Positions 39,896-53,350 of a DNA stretch of 64,000 nt are shown in pieces. Below the pieces are notes generated by a model. It searched no databases. It was not told where the DNA came from and saw nothing but the letters and a program-made list of their open reading frames with translations. Origin of the DNA: Streptomyces sp. V3I7 (GTDB lineage Bacteria; Actinomycetota; Actinomycetes; Streptomycetales; Streptomycetaceae); NCBI RefSeq assembly GCF_030817495.1, contig NZ_JAUSZK010000001.1:186001-250000 (forward strand), in the 5' to 3' direction. The stretch's first letter is position 1. Every line of letters begins with the position of its first letter. A program made the position numbers and the translations under genes.

Positions 39896-40420
39896 TCAGG
39901 CGCCGCCCGGCTCCGGCTGGTCCTTCAGGAAGGCGCTCACCTGGTGGGCCAGCCCGCCCGCCGCGGCCCCCGTGGGCGCGAGCGCGACGGGCTCGTCCGC
40001 CGCGCCGAGGCCGCCCACCCACAGCCGGCGGTCGGCCCACTCGTCGTCGACGCGCAGCTGGACCTGGACGTCGACCAGTCCGAGTGAGTCCTCGGGGCCG
40101 GCCGCGAAGAGGACGGCGGTGGCTCGGCGCAGCGGGTGGACGTCGAAGCCCTCGATGAACTGGGAGTTGCGCCAGTCGATGAAGGCGCCCTCCCCGTCGG
40201 GGCCGACCCGGACGTCGATCTGGCCGTCCTCGAGGTGGACGCAGACGGGCCGGGCGCCGCGGTTCTCGACGGTCACGCGGACGCTGAAGTACGTGAGCCC
40301 GGCAGCGGCGTCGTCGCGTCCGCGCGGTGGCTCCGCGGTCTCCAGTCGATGGACGCGGACCCGCAGACCGGCATGCTCGTCGTACTCCTGCCAGTCACCG
40401 ACCACGTTCGGCTCGTCCAC
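39896..40420 (-). CDS. Conserved hypothetical protein (beta-sandwich, DUF4352-like)
   Basis: A 174-residue soluble protein. Its middle (LTYFSVRVTVENRGARPVCVHLEDGQIDVRV) has the pattern of telokin-like/DUF4352 beta-sandwich domains, followed by VLFAAGPEDSLGLVDVQVQLRV. There is no signal peptide, although extracellular relatives exist. A good minus-strand promoter precedes it: TTGACA and ATAGAC spaced 17 nt (40473-40478 and 40450-40455 on the plus strand). Function is unknown. It is convergent with hemC. Confidence 0.75.
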   Translation of the reverse strand: MDEPNVVGDWQEYDEHAGLRVRVHRLETAEPPRGRDDAAAGLTYFSVRVTVENRGARPVCVHLEDGQIDVRVGPDGEGAFIDWRNSQFIEGFDVHPLRRATAVLFAAGPEDSLGLVDVQVQLRVDDEWADRRLWVGGLGAADEPVALAPTGAAAGGLAHQVSAFLKDQPEPGGA

Positions 40421-40779
40421 GATGCCCCTCTCGACCTCGGAGAGCTGCTGTCTATCTGTGCGCTCAGGGCAGTGTCAAATGCGCGGAATGGGGTGTGGCC
40501 AGGGCGTTCGCGCCCTTTGATCAGCGATCAAGCCCTGCCCAGCGGGAATCCCGCCGACGGGCTCGCCCCCGGATTCCCACGGGTGCCGCACATCACGTCG
40601 CAGCACGGCGTACGCACGCCTCACACAGAGTGACGCGGATCCCGCGAGCCACCGGGAGATCCCGGCGTGCGCGGCAACAGCAGACCGCGCTAACGTCGTC
40701 ATATCGGGTGAATTATGTGGACAGCGGGTGCCGGGAAGCGGCACCTCAGCGCCCGGCGCCTGCTCCAGGAGGTGCGGCG
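40421..40779. promoter_or_regulatory. Intergenic region between the DUF4352-like gene and the sigma factor
   Basis: A 359-nt stretch without a gene. It contains the minus-strand promoter TTGACA-17-ATAGAC (40450-40478). Just right of it is an inverted repeat AGGGCGttcGCGCCCT (about 40501-40516). An A/T-richer patch (CATATCGGGTGAATTATG, about 40699-40716) lies upstream of the sigma gene. I could not assign the sigma-gene promoter with confidence. Confidence 0.45.
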
Positions 40780-41571
40780 ATGCCCGTCACACGCAGATCC
40801 AGGCCCCATCCGCACGACGACGCGCCCGACACGGCCGAGGCCTTCGAGCGGCTCGCGACGCTGCCCGAGGGGCCGGAGCGCAGGGCACTGCGGGACGAGC
40901 TGGTGGGGCTGTGGCTGCCGATGGCCGAGCGGATCGCCGTTCGGTTCCGGGGCCGCGGCGAGGCGCTGGAGGATCTCTACCAGGTGGCCGCGCTGGGCCT
41001 CGTGAAGGCCGTCGACCACTACGATCCGGCGCGCGGCCGGGCCTTCGAGGCGTACGCCGTGCCCACGATCACCGGCGAGATCAAGCGGCACTTCCGTGAC
41101 CACATGTGGACCCTGCACGTGCCACGCCGCGTCCAGGACCTGCGCAACCGCGTCCGCCGGGCGGCGCGCGAGCTGGCGCAGCAAACCCCGGGCCGGACGC
41201 CGACCGTCGCCGAGATCGCCGCGGAGGCGGAGCTGACCGAGACGGAGGTACGGACCGGTCTGGAGGCCCTGGAGTGCTTCACGGCGCTGTCGCTGGACGC
41301 GGAGACGCCCGGCAACGACGGCCACTCCCTCGCGGACACTCTCGGCGGACCCGATCCCGGCTTCGACCTGGTCATCGACCGCGCGGCCGTCAAGCCCTGT
41401 CTCCAGGCGCTCCCGGAGCGTGAGCGCACCATCCTCTATCTGCGGTTCTTCCGGGGGATGACGCAGAGCCGGATAGCCCACCAGCTGGGGATCTCGCAGA
41501 TGCACGTGTCCCGGCTGCTCAGCGGCTGCTGCGACCGGCTGCGTGAGGAACTGCTCGCCGAGGTCGGCTGA
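40780..41571 (+). CDS. RNA polymerase sigma factor, SigB/SigF/SigG type
   Basis: A 263-residue sigma-70 group 3 factor. Region 2 runs through GRGEALEDLYQVAALGLVKAVDHYDPARGRAFEAYAVPTITGEIKRHFRDH. Region 3 is RVQDLRNRVRRAARELAQQTPGRTPTVAEIAAE. Region 4 ends with MTQSRIAHQLGISQMHVSRLLSG. Streptomyces has many SigB-like paralogues controlling osmotic, oxidative and developmental responses, usually released by anti-sigma/anti-anti-sigma switches that PP2C phosphatases and GHKL ATPases operate. The ATG follows AGGAGG by 7 nt. No dedicated anti-sigma gene is adjacent. Confidence 0.93.
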   Translation: MPVTRRSRPHPHDDAPDTAEAFERLATLPEGPERRALRDELVGLWLPMAERIAVRFRGRGEALEDLYQVAALGLVKAVDHYDPARGRAFEAYAVPTITGEIKRHFRDHMWTLHVPRRVQDLRNRVRRAARELAQQTPGRTPTVAEIAAEAELTETEVRTGLEALECFTALSLDAETPGNDGHSLADTLGGPDPGFDLVIDRAAVKPCLQALPERERTILYLRFFRGMTQSRIAHQLGISQMHVSRLLSGCCDRLREELLAEVG

Positions 41572-41703
41572 CCCCTGCGGGCACCCGTACGGGCCGTCGC
41601 GTACCGCCGGCGGGTCGTCTCGACAGGCACCTCGGCGGCTTCGGGTTGGACACTGGGGGAAGGCCGGTGGCCACCGTGCCTTCGAGACCAGGACGCGACA
41701 GCC

Positions 41704-42504
41704 ATGAATCAGGACAGCACTTTCCCCGGCGCGCCGGACGTCGTCTCCACGCGCTCCGTCTTCGGCTCCCCGTGCTGGGTGAGCCTCACCAGCCGTGACC
41801 TCCAGGCCACGCAGGACTTCTACGGGGCCCTGCTGGGCTGGCAGTGGCGCAACGTGAAGCTCGGCGACCACTTCCGGATCGCGCTGGCGAACGGCGTGCC
41901 GGTCGCCGGGATCGCCGCCGTCGCCTCGATGTGGCAGATGGCGGTGGCGTGGACGCCGTACTTCGCCGTGCCGGACGCGGACGTGGCCGCGGCCCGGGCG
42001 CGGGAGCGCGGCGGCACGGTGGCCGTGGGTCCGCTGTCCTTCCCGCCGGGCCGGGCTGCGCTGCTCGCCGACCGGGACGGCGCCACGTTCGGGATCTGGG
42101 AGGGCAAGCTCGTCTCCAACTGGGAGGCGTGGCGGCAGGCGGCCCCGACGTTCATCCGGCTCCACACCCGCAACGCCTTCGACTCGGCGATCTTCTACGG
42201 CGAGATTCTGGAGTGGGCCTCGGGGCTGCCCGGGTGCTGCGAGGTGGAGTACGAGGGCGGTGAGGTCGTGCTGCGCAGCCGGGGCGACGTGGTGGCGCGC
42301 ATCGATTCGGGGGCCGTGGAGTCGGCCCCCGATCCGTCGGTCCGGCCGCACTGGCAGATCCACTTCGCCGTGGACGACGTGACGGCGTGCGCCCGCACGG
42401 CGGAGAAGCGCGGGGGCAGCGTGCTGCGCGAGGACGAGAACGAGGCCATCCTGCGCGATCCGGACGGCGCGCAGTTCACGGTGACCTCGCGCAGCGAACG
42501 CTGA
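41704..42504 (+). CDS. VOC-superfamily (glyoxalase-like) protein with two domains
   Basis: A 266-residue protein with two vicinal-oxygen-chelate modules, at about residues 18-130 (CWVSLTSRDLQATQDFYGALLGW ... RDGATFGIWEG) and 145-262 (FIRLHTRNAFDSAIFYGEIL ... DPDGAQFTV). Proteins like this act in small-molecule detoxification or bind metabolites; several have no known substrate. The metal-ligand pattern (His/Glu) is incomplete in the first module. It starts 132 nt after the sigma gene on the same strand. Confidence 0.88.
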   Translation: MNQDSTFPGAPDVVSTRSVFGSPCWVSLTSRDLQATQDFYGALLGWQWRNVKLGDHFRIALANGVPVAGIAAVASMWQMAVAWTPYFAVPDADVAAARARERGGTVAVGPLSFPPGRAALLADRDGATFGIWEGKLVSNWEAWRQAAPTFIRLHTRNAFDSAIFYGEILEWASGLPGCCEVEYEGGEVVLRSRGDVVARIDSGAVESAPDPSVRPHWQIHFAVDDVTACARTAEKRGGSVLREDENEAILRDPDGAQFTVTSRSER

Positions 42505-42518
42505 ACCCCTGTTCGCTA

Positions 42519-44675
42519 CTACCCGTTCCTCTTGCCTCCGCCCCGCGACGGCCGGGACAGCAGCACCAGGCTGCGGGCCTCGACGCGCAGCCGGGTGCCG
42601 GCTTTGCGCTCGCGCTCGTCCGGGACGCCCTCGGGGTCCGCGGTGTCGATGAGGGTGGTCCAGCGCTCGCCGTAGGTGTCGTCGGGCAGGCGGAAGTCGA
42701 CCGGCTCCCAGTAGCTGTTGAGAAGCAGCAGGAAGGAGTCGTCGACGACGCGCCGCCCGTACGGGTCGCGTTCGGCGATGGCGTCGCCGTTGAGGAAGAC
42801 GCCGACCGAGTGGGCGTCGGCGCGCTGCCAGTCCCGGTCGGTCATCTCGCGCGCGTCGGGCAGCAGCCACACCAGGTCGGGCAGCGGCTGCCCGGCGCTG
42901 ATGGCGGTCTCGCCGCGGAAGAAGCGGCGCCGGCGCAGTACCGGGTGGGCGGCGCGCAGCCCGATGACGTACCGCGTGAAGTCGGCGAGCGTGCGCTGCT
43001 CGTCGGTGAGCCGCCAGTCGACCCAGGACAGTGCGCTGTCCTGGCAGTAGGCGTTGTTGTTGCCGCGCTGGGTGCGTCCGAGTTCGTCGCCGTGGCTGAG
43101 CATCGGGATGCCCTGCGACAGCAGCAGGGTGGCGAGGAGGTTGCGCTGCTGGCGGGCGCGCAGCTCCAGGATCGCGGGATCGGCGGTGTCGCCCTCGGCG
43201 CCGCAGTTCCAGGACCGGTTGAACCTCTCGCCGTCCCGGTTGCCCTCGCCGTTGGCCTCGTTGTGCTTGTCGTTGTACGACACGAGGTCGCGCAGGGTGA
43301 AACCGTCGTGCGCGGTGACGAAGTTGACGCTCGCGCGCGGCCGGCGCCGGCTGTGCTGGTAGAGGTCGGAGGAGCCGGTGAGCCGGGAGGCGAACTCGCC
43401 GAGGGAGCCCGGCTCGGCCCGCCAGAAGTCCCGTACGGCGTCGCGGTACTTGCCGTTCCACTCCGACCACAGGGGCGGGAAGTTGCCGACCTGGTAGCCG
43501 CCCTCCCCCACGTCCCAGGGTTCGGCGATGAGCTTGACCCGGCTGATCACCGGGTCCTGCTGGATGAGGTCGAAGAACGCCGACAGCCGGTCCACCTCGT
43601 GGAACTGCCGGGCGAGCGTGGCCGCGAGGTCGAAGCGGAAGCCGTCGACGTGCATCTCGGTGACCCAGTACCGCAGCGAGTCCATGATGAGCTGGAGCAC
43701 GTAGGGGTGCCGCATCAGCAGGCTGTTGCCGGTGCCGGTGGTGTCGTAGTAGTGCGCCCAGTCGCCGTCCACCAGGCGGTAGTACGAGGCGTTGTCGATG
43801 CCCCGGAAGGACAGCGTGGGGCCGCGTTCGTTGCCCTCGGCCGTGTGGTTGTAGACGACGTCGAGGATCACTTCGAGTCCGGCCGCGTGCAGCGCCTTGA
43901 CCATCGCCTTGAACTCGTTGACCTGCTCTCCGCGGGTGCCGAACGCGGCGTAGCCGTTGTGCGGGGCGAAGAAGCCGATCGTGTTGTAGCCCCAGTAGTT
44001 GGACAGCCCGCGGTCGCGGAGCACGCCGTCCTGCGCGAACTGGTGGACCGGCATCAGCTCGACGGCGGTCACGCCCAGCGTGGTCAGGTGCTCGATGACC
44101 GAGGGGTGCGCGAGGGCGGCGTACGTGCCGCGCAGCCGGGGCGGGACGTCTGGATGGGTGCGGGTCAGGCCCCGTACATGGGCCTCGTAGATCACCGAGT
44201 CGGAGTACTGCCGCCGCGGCGGGCGGTCCTCGCCCCAGTCGAAGTACGGGTCCGTCACGACGCCGAGCATGGAGTGGCCGGCGCTGTCGGCCGGGGCGGG
44301 CCCGCGCGCGGCGCGCTCGTAGAGCGAGGGGTCGTTGTCCATCTGCCCGTCGACGGCCTGCGCGTAGGGGTCCAGGAGCAGCTTCGCCGGATTGCACCGG
44401 TGGCCGAGGTCGGGCGCCCAGGGGCCGTGGACGCGGTAGCCGTAGCGCTGGCCGGGCCCGATGCCGGGCAGGTAGCCGTGCCAGACGAAGCCGTCGACCT
44501 CGGTGAGCGGGACGCGGACCTCACCGCCGTGGTCGTCGACCAGGATGAGGTCGACGCGTTCGGCGACCTCGCTGAAGAGGGCGAAGTTGGTGCCCTGGCC
44601 GTCGAAGGAGGCACCCAACGGGTAGGGGTGCCCGCTCCACGCGGGCACCCCTTTCCGGGACTGTCCTGCCGTCAC
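42519..44675 (-). CDS. glgX: Glycogen debranching enzyme GlgX
   Basis: A 718-residue GH13 isoamylase-type debranching enzyme that removes alpha-1,6 branches from glycogen or limit dextrin. The N-terminal CBM48 begins GHPYPLGASFDGQGTNFALFS. Catalytic-barrel motifs are DVVYNHT, DGFRFDLAA (nucleophile Asp near 350), LIAEPWDVG (acid Glu) and TAHDGFTL. GTG start overlapping the stop of the upstream ATPase-like gene (GTGA). It is transcribed away from the glgE operon; together they cover glycogen synthesis and breakdown. Confidence 0.94.
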   Translation of the reverse strand: MTAGQSRKGVPAWSGHPYPLGASFDGQGTNFALFSEVAERVDLILVDDHGGEVRVPLTEVDGFVWHGYLPGIGPGQRYGYRVHGPWAPDLGHRCNPAKLLLDPYAQAVDGQMDNDPSLYERAARGPAPADSAGHSMLGVVTDPYFDWGEDRPPRRQYSDSVIYEAHVRGLTRTHPDVPPRLRGTYAALAHPSVIEHLTTLGVTAVELMPVHQFAQDGVLRDRGLSNYWGYNTIGFFAPHNGYAAFGTRGEQVNEFKAMVKALHAAGLEVILDVVYNHTAEGNERGPTLSFRGIDNASYYRLVDGDWAHYYDTTGTGNSLLMRHPYVLQLIMDSLRYWVTEMHVDGFRFDLAATLARQFHEVDRLSAFFDLIQQDPVISRVKLIAEPWDVGEGGYQVGNFPPLWSEWNGKYRDAVRDFWRAEPGSLGEFASRLTGSSDLYQHSRRRPRASVNFVTAHDGFTLRDLVSYNDKHNEANGEGNRDGERFNRSWNCGAEGDTADPAILELRARQQRNLLATLLLSQGIPMLSHGDELGRTQRGNNNAYCQDSALSWVDWRLTDEQRTLADFTRYVIGLRAAHPVLRRRRFFRGETAISAGQPLPDLVWLLPDAREMTDRDWQRADAHSVGVFLNGDAIAERDPYGRRVVDDSFLLLLNSYWEPVDFRLPDDTYGERWTTLIDTADPEGVPDERERKAGTRLRVEARSLVLLSRPSRGGGKRNG

Positions 44676-45175
44676 CGGACGCCCTCCAGGACCAGGTCCG
44701 TGGCGGCGGCTCGGGCGGCGGCCGGCAGTTCGCGCGGCACCTGGCGCATATGGCGCAGGCTCGGCCGCGGAACCGTCGGGACCAGCGGGACGCGCTCACC
44801 GGAGCGAGCCCGCTGCGAGAACCAGATGATCTTGCCGCCGGTCTCGGTGGCGCAGCATCCCCAGCCGTCGCTCGTCGCCGCGAGGTGGGCCAGGCAGCCG
44901 CGCAGGTCCTGGTCGGGCCGCAGGTCGCGGTCGTCGTCGCCGATGGCCGTGATCAGGTGCTGGCCGTTCCACCACATCTCGATCGACATGTGCTTGTCCG
45001 AGGCGTGCTCGTCGATGGCGCGCAGCAGCAGTTCGGCGGCGCGGCAGACGGGTTCCACGAGGTTCTCGAGGTCCCAGTAGCGGAGATGGGCAGCCAGGAT
45101 GCGGCTGACGTGTCCCACCCGTTCCGGGCTGACCTCCACGTCCACGTGGTAGTAGCAGGGCCTTGCGGTCTTCAT
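44672..45175 (-). CDS. ATPase-like (GHKL-type) protein coupled to glgX
   Basis: A 167-residue protein beginning KTARPCYYHVDVEVSPERVGHVSRILAAHLRYW, with LVEPVCRAAELLLRAIDEHASD in the N-box position and DGWGCCATETGGKIIWF near the end. This matches the RsbW/HATPase_c_2 type of anti-sigma-factor-like ATPases widespread in Streptomyces. Its partner is unknown. The ATG at 45175 follows GAGGAG. Translation is coupled to glgX, so a link to carbon-storage control is a reasonable hypothesis. Confidence 0.75.
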   Translation of the reverse strand: MKTARPCYYHVDVEVSPERVGHVSRILAAHLRYWDLENLVEPVCRAAELLLRAIDEHASDKHMSIEMWWNGQHLITAIGDDDRDLRPDQDLRGCLAHLAATSDGWGCCATETGGKIIWFSQRARSGERVPLVPTVPRPSLRHMRQVPRELPAAARAAATDLVLEGVR

Positions 45176-45522
45176 CGTCGCTTGCTCCTCACCGGTGAAG
45201 CTCTCGCTCGTTCTCGCCCCCGCGAACCTTCGACTCCGGTCACGGAGTGTTTCCACCCGATCACTGCGGAGTCAGATCAACAGTGCGGCCGCTACGCCAT
45301 TCGTGCAACACGAGCACGCCAGTGGGGCGATCGAGGCAGGTGGGACGAGGTAGTTGAGAAGCCAACAAGACGCTGAGTGGTCATACGTGCACCATGAGTG
45401 AAAGTGCCTCGATCGCCGCAACGGCTCCGTACCTCCGCGAGCGCGCAGAATCGGCCTGCGCGGAGACCATCCGACCGTCGGGAGGCGCCCCTACTCGACC
45501 GCGTCGGAAGGTGAACAGGGCC
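45176..45522. promoter_or_regulatory. Divergent control region between the glgX and glgE gene groups
   Basis: About 350 nt between the minus-strand ATPase-glgX pair and the plus-strand DUF5133-glgE group. A plus-strand frame is open from 45394 into the DUF5133 gene, but its first 43 residues resemble no family, so I treat it as leader DNA. No convincing promoter hexamers or operator palindromes were found. Confidence 0.4.
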
Positions 45523-45822
45523 ATGCTGCTACCTGCGAAGGCCGAAGTGGCCCGGCAGTTGCGGCGGTACCGGGCGTGGGAGCGGGCGATGCTCGCCTCC
45601 CCGGCGGACCGCACCATACGGGCGACGTTCGAGGACTCGGGCTACACGCTGTGCGTGCTGCTGGGCAAGCGCTGTGCCCGGGAGGCCGCCGACGCCGCGG
45701 AGCGCTATCTGCGCAGCGGTCTCGGCGGCTATCTCCAGGAGCACGCGGGCCGGCCCCACGGCAGCCGCGCGGTGCGTCGGGGTCCGCCCGCGAAACCGCG
45801 CCCCGTCGCGGAAATGCACTGA
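45523..45822 (+). CDS. DUF5133 domain protein
   Basis: A 99-residue protein with the DUF5133 pattern: MLLPAKAEVARQLRRYRAWERAMLASPADRTIRATFEDSGYTLCVLLGKRCAREAADAAERYL reads as an N-terminal helix, a helix with charged face, and the TLCVLxGKR motif. These small proteins are scattered in Streptomyces genomes, without known function. I chose the ATG at 45523 from the family start; a longer frame begins at 45394. It lies 94 nt before glgE. Confidence 0.75.
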   Translation: MLLPAKAEVARQLRRYRAWERAMLASPADRTIRATFEDSGYTLCVLLGKRCAREAADAAERYLRSGLGGYLQEHAGRPHGSRAVRRGPPAKPRPVAEMH

Positions 45823-45916
45823 CGTTTCCCCCAGCAGTCCCCCATCAGTTCCCCCCAACCAATCGAATCCGAGCCGGGCCCCGGGCCCGGCTTCGCGCAC
45901 GGCGGAGGTGAGACCC

Positions 45917-49626
<3,710 letters not shown>

Positions 49627-49652
49627 CCACGCGAACGCCGAGGAAAGGACGC

Positions 49653-51023
49653 GTGACCATGCTGAAGACCGCTTCGCTCCAGCCGGGGGCCATGACCGCC
49701 CTCGACCGGCCCATGGCCTCGCTCGCGCCGCTGCTGCGGCAGTGGCTGCCGCGCCAGCGCTGGTTCGCCGGCAAGGACCGGCCGGTCACGGACCTGTCCC
49801 TGCTGGCCCTGACCGAGCTGTTCCCAGGCTGTCTGCATCTTCTGGTGCACGCGGGGCACGGGGGCGTTCCCACGCCCGGCAACACTCCCCCGTCGGGCGA
49901 CTGTTACCAGTTGCTGCTCGGTGTGCGGGACCATCCGGTGCCGCAGCTCGACCGGGCCTTCATCGGCCGGGCCGAGGACGGCCCGCTGGCGGGTCTCGCG
50001 GTGTACGACGCCCTGTACGACCCGCGCGCGGCCGAGCTGCTCCTGGAGCGGCTGCGCCGGCCCGGCACGGCGGGCCCGCTGCGCTTCGAGGCCAATCCCG
50101 ACGTGCGGGTGCCGGAAGGGCTCGCGCCCCGGCTGCTGGACGCCGAGCAGTCCAACTCCTCGCTGGTGTACGGGGACGCGTACATCCTGAAGCTCTTCCG
50201 GCGCATCCAGCCCGGGATCAACCCGGACCTGGAGGTGCCGGGGGCGCTGGCCGCGCAGGGATGCGCCCGGGTGCCCGCGCCGATGGCGTGGTTCCGGACG
50301 GCCGAGCCGTGGCCGGCCACGCTCGGCGTGCTCCAGCCGTTCCTGCCGGACGCGACCGACGGCTGGACACTGGCCCTGCGCGCGCTCGCGGCGGGGGACG
50401 ACTTCACGCTGAAGGCGCATGAGCTGGGGCGGGCGACGGCCGAGGTGCATCTGGCGCTGGCCGGCGCCTTCCCCTCCGGGGGCGACGGCGAGAACGGCCG
50501 TACGGCGGCGGCGATGACGGCACGGCTGGAGGCCGCCGCGCACTCCGTGCCCGCGCTCGCGCCGTACGTCCCCGGTCTGCGCACCGCGTTCGGCGCGCTC
50601 GCCACCTGCGAGGCCGGGCCGCCGGCCCAGCGCATCCACGGCGACCTGCACCTCGGGCAGGTGCTGCGCGCCGACCACTCGTGGTTCGTCATCGACTTCG
50701 AGGGCGAGCCGTCCCGTCCGCTCGCCGAGCGGCGCGGCCTGCAGTCACCGGTGCGGGACGTGGCCGGGATGCTGCGGTCCTTCGACTACGCGGCCCGGCA
50801 GCGCCGCCCGTGGCGCCCGGAGTGGGCCCGCCGCTGCCGGGACGCCTACTGTGCGGGCTACGCCACCCGGGCCGGGTGGGACCCCCGAAGGACGCACGCC
50901 CTGCTGCGTGCGCACGAGACGGACCGCGCGGTGTACGAGGTCCTGTACGAGGCCCGGCACCGCCCCGACTGGCTGCCGGTACCGATGGCCGCGATCGAGC
51001 GGCTTGCGATCAAGGGAGGCTGA
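49653..51023 (+). CDS. mak: Maltokinase (Pep2/Mak)
   Basis: A 456-residue ATP-dependent maltokinase producing maltose-1-phosphate for GlgE. The N-terminal cap has [22 protein letters not shown], the family start. The kinase core has [16 protein letters not shown], the catalytic loop [11 protein letters not shown] (about 328) and the metal-binding [17 protein letters not shown] (about 345). The GTG at 49653 follows GAGGAAAGG; an ATG two codons later is possible. It lies between treS and glgB, 26 nt after treS. Confidence 0.95.
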   Translation: MTMLKTASLQPGAMTALDRPMASLAPLLRQWLPRQRWFAGKDRPVTDLSLLALTELFPGCLHLLVHAGHGGVPTPGNTPPSGDCYQLLLGVRDHPVPQLDRAFIGRAEDGPLAGLAVYDALYDPRAAELLLERLRRPGTAGPLRFEANPDVRVPEGLAPRLLDAEQSNSSLVYGDAYILKLFRRIQPGINPDLEVPGALAAQGCARVPAPMAWFRTAEPWPATLGVLQPFLPDATDGWTLALRALAAGDDFTLKAHELGRATAEVHLALAGAFPSGGDGENGRTAAAMTARLEAAAHSVPALAPYVPGLRTAFGALATCEAGPPAQRIHGDLHLGQVLRADHSWFVIDFEGEPSRPLAERRGLQSPVRDVAGMLRSFDYAARQRRPWRPEWARRCRDAYCAGYATRAGWDPRRTHALLRAHETDRAVYEVLYEARHRPDWLPVPMAAIERLAIKGG

Positions 51024-51028
51024 ACGAC

Positions 51029-53236
51029 ATGGCACTGCGCGAGACCTCGCTCCCCGAGCCGTCGGGACCACTCCCGCCGGTGGCGGTTCCCCTCGACGCC
51101 GCTGAGCGCGAGCGCCTGCTGGCGGGCGCGCATCACGACCCGCACGCCCTCCTCGGTGCCCATCCGGCGCCCGGCGGGACCCTGTTCCGGGTGCTGCGCC
51201 CCTTCGCCCGCGCGGTCAGCGTCGTCATAGACGGGACGCGCAACACGCTGCACTCCGAGGGCGACGGCCTCTTCGCCGCCGTGCTGCCCTACGCGGACAT
51301 CCCCTCGTACACACTGCTGGTGACGTACGAGGGCGGCGAGCACGAGGTGGACGACCCGTACCGCTTCCTGCCCGCGCTCGGCGAGCTCGACCTGCACCTG
51401 ATCCGCGAGGGGCGCCACGAGCAGCTCTGGAAGGCCCTCGGCGCCGAGCCGATGACGCACCAGGGGGTGGCCGGCACCCGCTTCGCGGTGTGGGCGCCGA
51501 ACGCCCAGGGCGTGCGGGTGGCCGGTGACTTCACCTTCTGGGACGGCACGCAGTTCCCGATGCGCTCGCTCGGTGCGTCCGGGGTGTGGGAGCTGTTCCT
51601 CCCCGGCATCGGCGAGGGCGCCCGGTACAAGTTCGAGATCACCTCCCGCTACGGCGAACGGTTCCTGAAGGCCGACCCGATGGCGCGCCGCGCGGAGGTG
51701 CCGCCCGACACGGCCTCGATCGTGACGGCCTCGCACTACGAGTGGGGCGACGAGGACTGGCTGGCGCACCGCGCCGACACACCGGTGCACGAGGCGCCCT
51801 TCTCGGTGTACGAGGTCCACCTGCCCTCCTGGCGCCCGGGACTCGACTACCGCCGGCTGGCGGAGGAACTCCCGCGCTACGTCAAGGACCTGGGCTTCAC
51901 CCACGTCGAGCTGATGCCGGTCTCGCAGCACCCGTTCAGCGGCTCCTGGGGCTACCAGGTCACCGGCTTCTACGCGCCGGCGGCCCGCCTCGGCGGCCCC
52001 GACGACTTCAAGTACCTGATCGACGCCCTTCATCAGGCGGGCATCGGCGTCATCATGGACTGGGTCCCGGCCCACTTCCCCAAGGACGACTGGGCGTTGG
52101 CCCGCTTCGACGGGGATCCCCTGTACGAGCCCGGGGACTCGCGGCGGGCCGAGCACCCGGACTGGGGGACGTACGAGTTCGACTTCGGCCGTACCGAGGT
52201 GCGCAACTTCCTGGTCGCCAACGCGGTGTACTGGTGCGAGGAGTTCCACATCGACGGGCTGCGCGTGGACGCGGTCGCCTCGATGCTCTACCTCGACTAC
52301 TCGCGTGACTCCGGTCAGTGGACGCCCAACGTGTTCGGCGGACGCGAGGACCTGGACGCGGTGGCGTTCCTGCAGGAGATGAACGCGACCGTCTACCGCC
52401 GCTGTCCGGGTGTCGTCACGATCGCCGAGGAGTCGACGGCCTGGGACGGGGTGACGCGGCCGACCGACAGCGGCGGTCTGGGGTTCGGGCTGAAGTGGAA
52501 CATGGGCTGGATGCACGACTCGCTGGAGTACATCCAGCACGAGCCCGTGCACCGCAAGTACCACCACCACGAGATGACGTTCTCGATGATCTACGCCTAC
52601 AGCGAGAACTACGTGCTGCCCATCTCCCACGACGAGGTCGTGCACGGCAAGCAGGCCCTGGTGTCGAAGATGCCCGGCGACTGGTGGCAGCGGCGGGCGA
52701 ACCACCGCGCGTACCTCGGCTTCATGTGGGCCCACCCGGGCAAGCAACTCCTCTTCATGGGGCAGGAGTTCGCGCAGGGCGGCGAGTGGTCGGAGCCGGA
52801 GGGCCCGGAATGGTGGCTCCTTGACCCGGACTACGTGGCGCAGGCCGACCACCGCGGTGTGCGGGACCTGGTCCGCGACCTCAACTCCGTGTACCGGCGC
52901 ACTCCGGCCCTGTGGCAGCGCGACACCGATCCCGGCGGGTTCCAGTGGACGATCGGGGACGCGGCGGATGACAACATCTTCGGCTTCCTGCGCTACGACG
53001 CCGAGGGCAGCCCGCTGCTCGCCCTGTCCAACTTCTCGCCGGTCGTCCGCCACGACTACGAGGTCGGCGTGCCCAAGGACGTGGGCGCCTGGCAGGAGAT
53101 CCTCAACACGGACACCGCCTGCTACGGAGGCGGCGACGTCGCGAACGAGGGGCCGGTCACCTCTCGGGACGGCCGGATCCGGCTCACGCTGCCGCCTCTC
53201 GCGACGGTGTGGCTGACCCCGTCATCCTCCCTCTGA
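51029..53236 (+). CDS. glgB: 1,4-alpha-glucan branching enzyme GlgB
   Basis: A 735-residue GH13_9 branching enzyme that introduces alpha-1,6 branches in the GlgE-made glucan. Two N-terminal carbohydrate-binding-like modules ([12 protein letters not shown] at the start and [20 protein letters not shown]) precede the barrel. Catalytic motifs are VLMPVSEHP-like [39 protein letters not shown] (nucleophile Asp about 413), [13 protein letters not shown] (acid Glu about 466) and [12 protein letters not shown]. The ATG lies five nt after the mak stop; AAGGGAGG is the binding site. It completes the glucan operon. Confidence 0.96.
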   Translation: MALRETSLPEPSGPLPPVAVPLDAAERERLLAGAHHDPHALLGAHPAPGGTLFRVLRPFARAVSVVIDGTRNTLHSEGDGLFAAVLPYADIPSYTLLVTYEGGEHEVDDPYRFLPALGELDLHLIREGRHEQLWKALGAEPMTHQGVAGTRFAVWAPNAQGVRVAGDFTFWDGTQFPMRSLGASGVWELFLPGIGEGARYKFEITSRYGERFLKADPMARRAEVPPDTASIVTASHYEWGDEDWLAHRADTPVHEAPFSVYEVHLPSWRPGLDYRRLAEELPRYVKDLGFTHVELMPVSQHPFSGSWGYQVTGFYAPAARLGGPDDFKYLIDALHQAGIGVIMDWVPAHFPKDDWALARFDGDPLYEPGDSRRAEHPDWGTYEFDFGRTEVRNFLVANAVYWCEEFHIDGLRVDAVASMLYLDYSRDSGQWTPNVFGGREDLDAVAFLQEMNATVYRRCPGVVTIAEESTAWDGVTRPTDSGGLGFGLKWNMGWMHDSLEYIQHEPVHRKYHHHEMTFSMIYAYSENYVLPISHDEVVHGKQALVSKMPGDWWQRRANHRAYLGFMWAHPGKQLLFMGQEFAQGGEWSEPEGPEWWLLDPDYVAQADHRGVRDLVRDLNSVYRRTPALWQRDTDPGGFQWTIGDAADDNIFGFLRYDAEGSPLLALSNFSPVVRHDYEVGVPKDVGAWQEILNTDTACYGGGDVANEGPVTSRDGRIRLTLPPLATVWLTPSSSL

Positions 53237-53350
53237 CGCACACCAGTTCCCCGATCTCTCCACCAACAGCACGCACCTGGGCTACATTCGGCCCCGTCGA
53301 CAACGGATCCGAGCGGCGGGGTCACCCTCCGTACACCTCAGGAGCAGTGC

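Noticed and set aside
40699..44397. Long minus-strand frame (1232 codons) overlapping the sigma factor, VOC and glgX genes
   Set aside because: It is an Arg/Pro/Gly-rich shadow frame created by high GC content, without family similarity, covering well-supported genes in other frames.
45394..45522. N-terminal extension of the DUF5133 protein
   Set aside because: The first 43 residues match no family pattern, and the conserved domain begins exactly at the ATG 45523.
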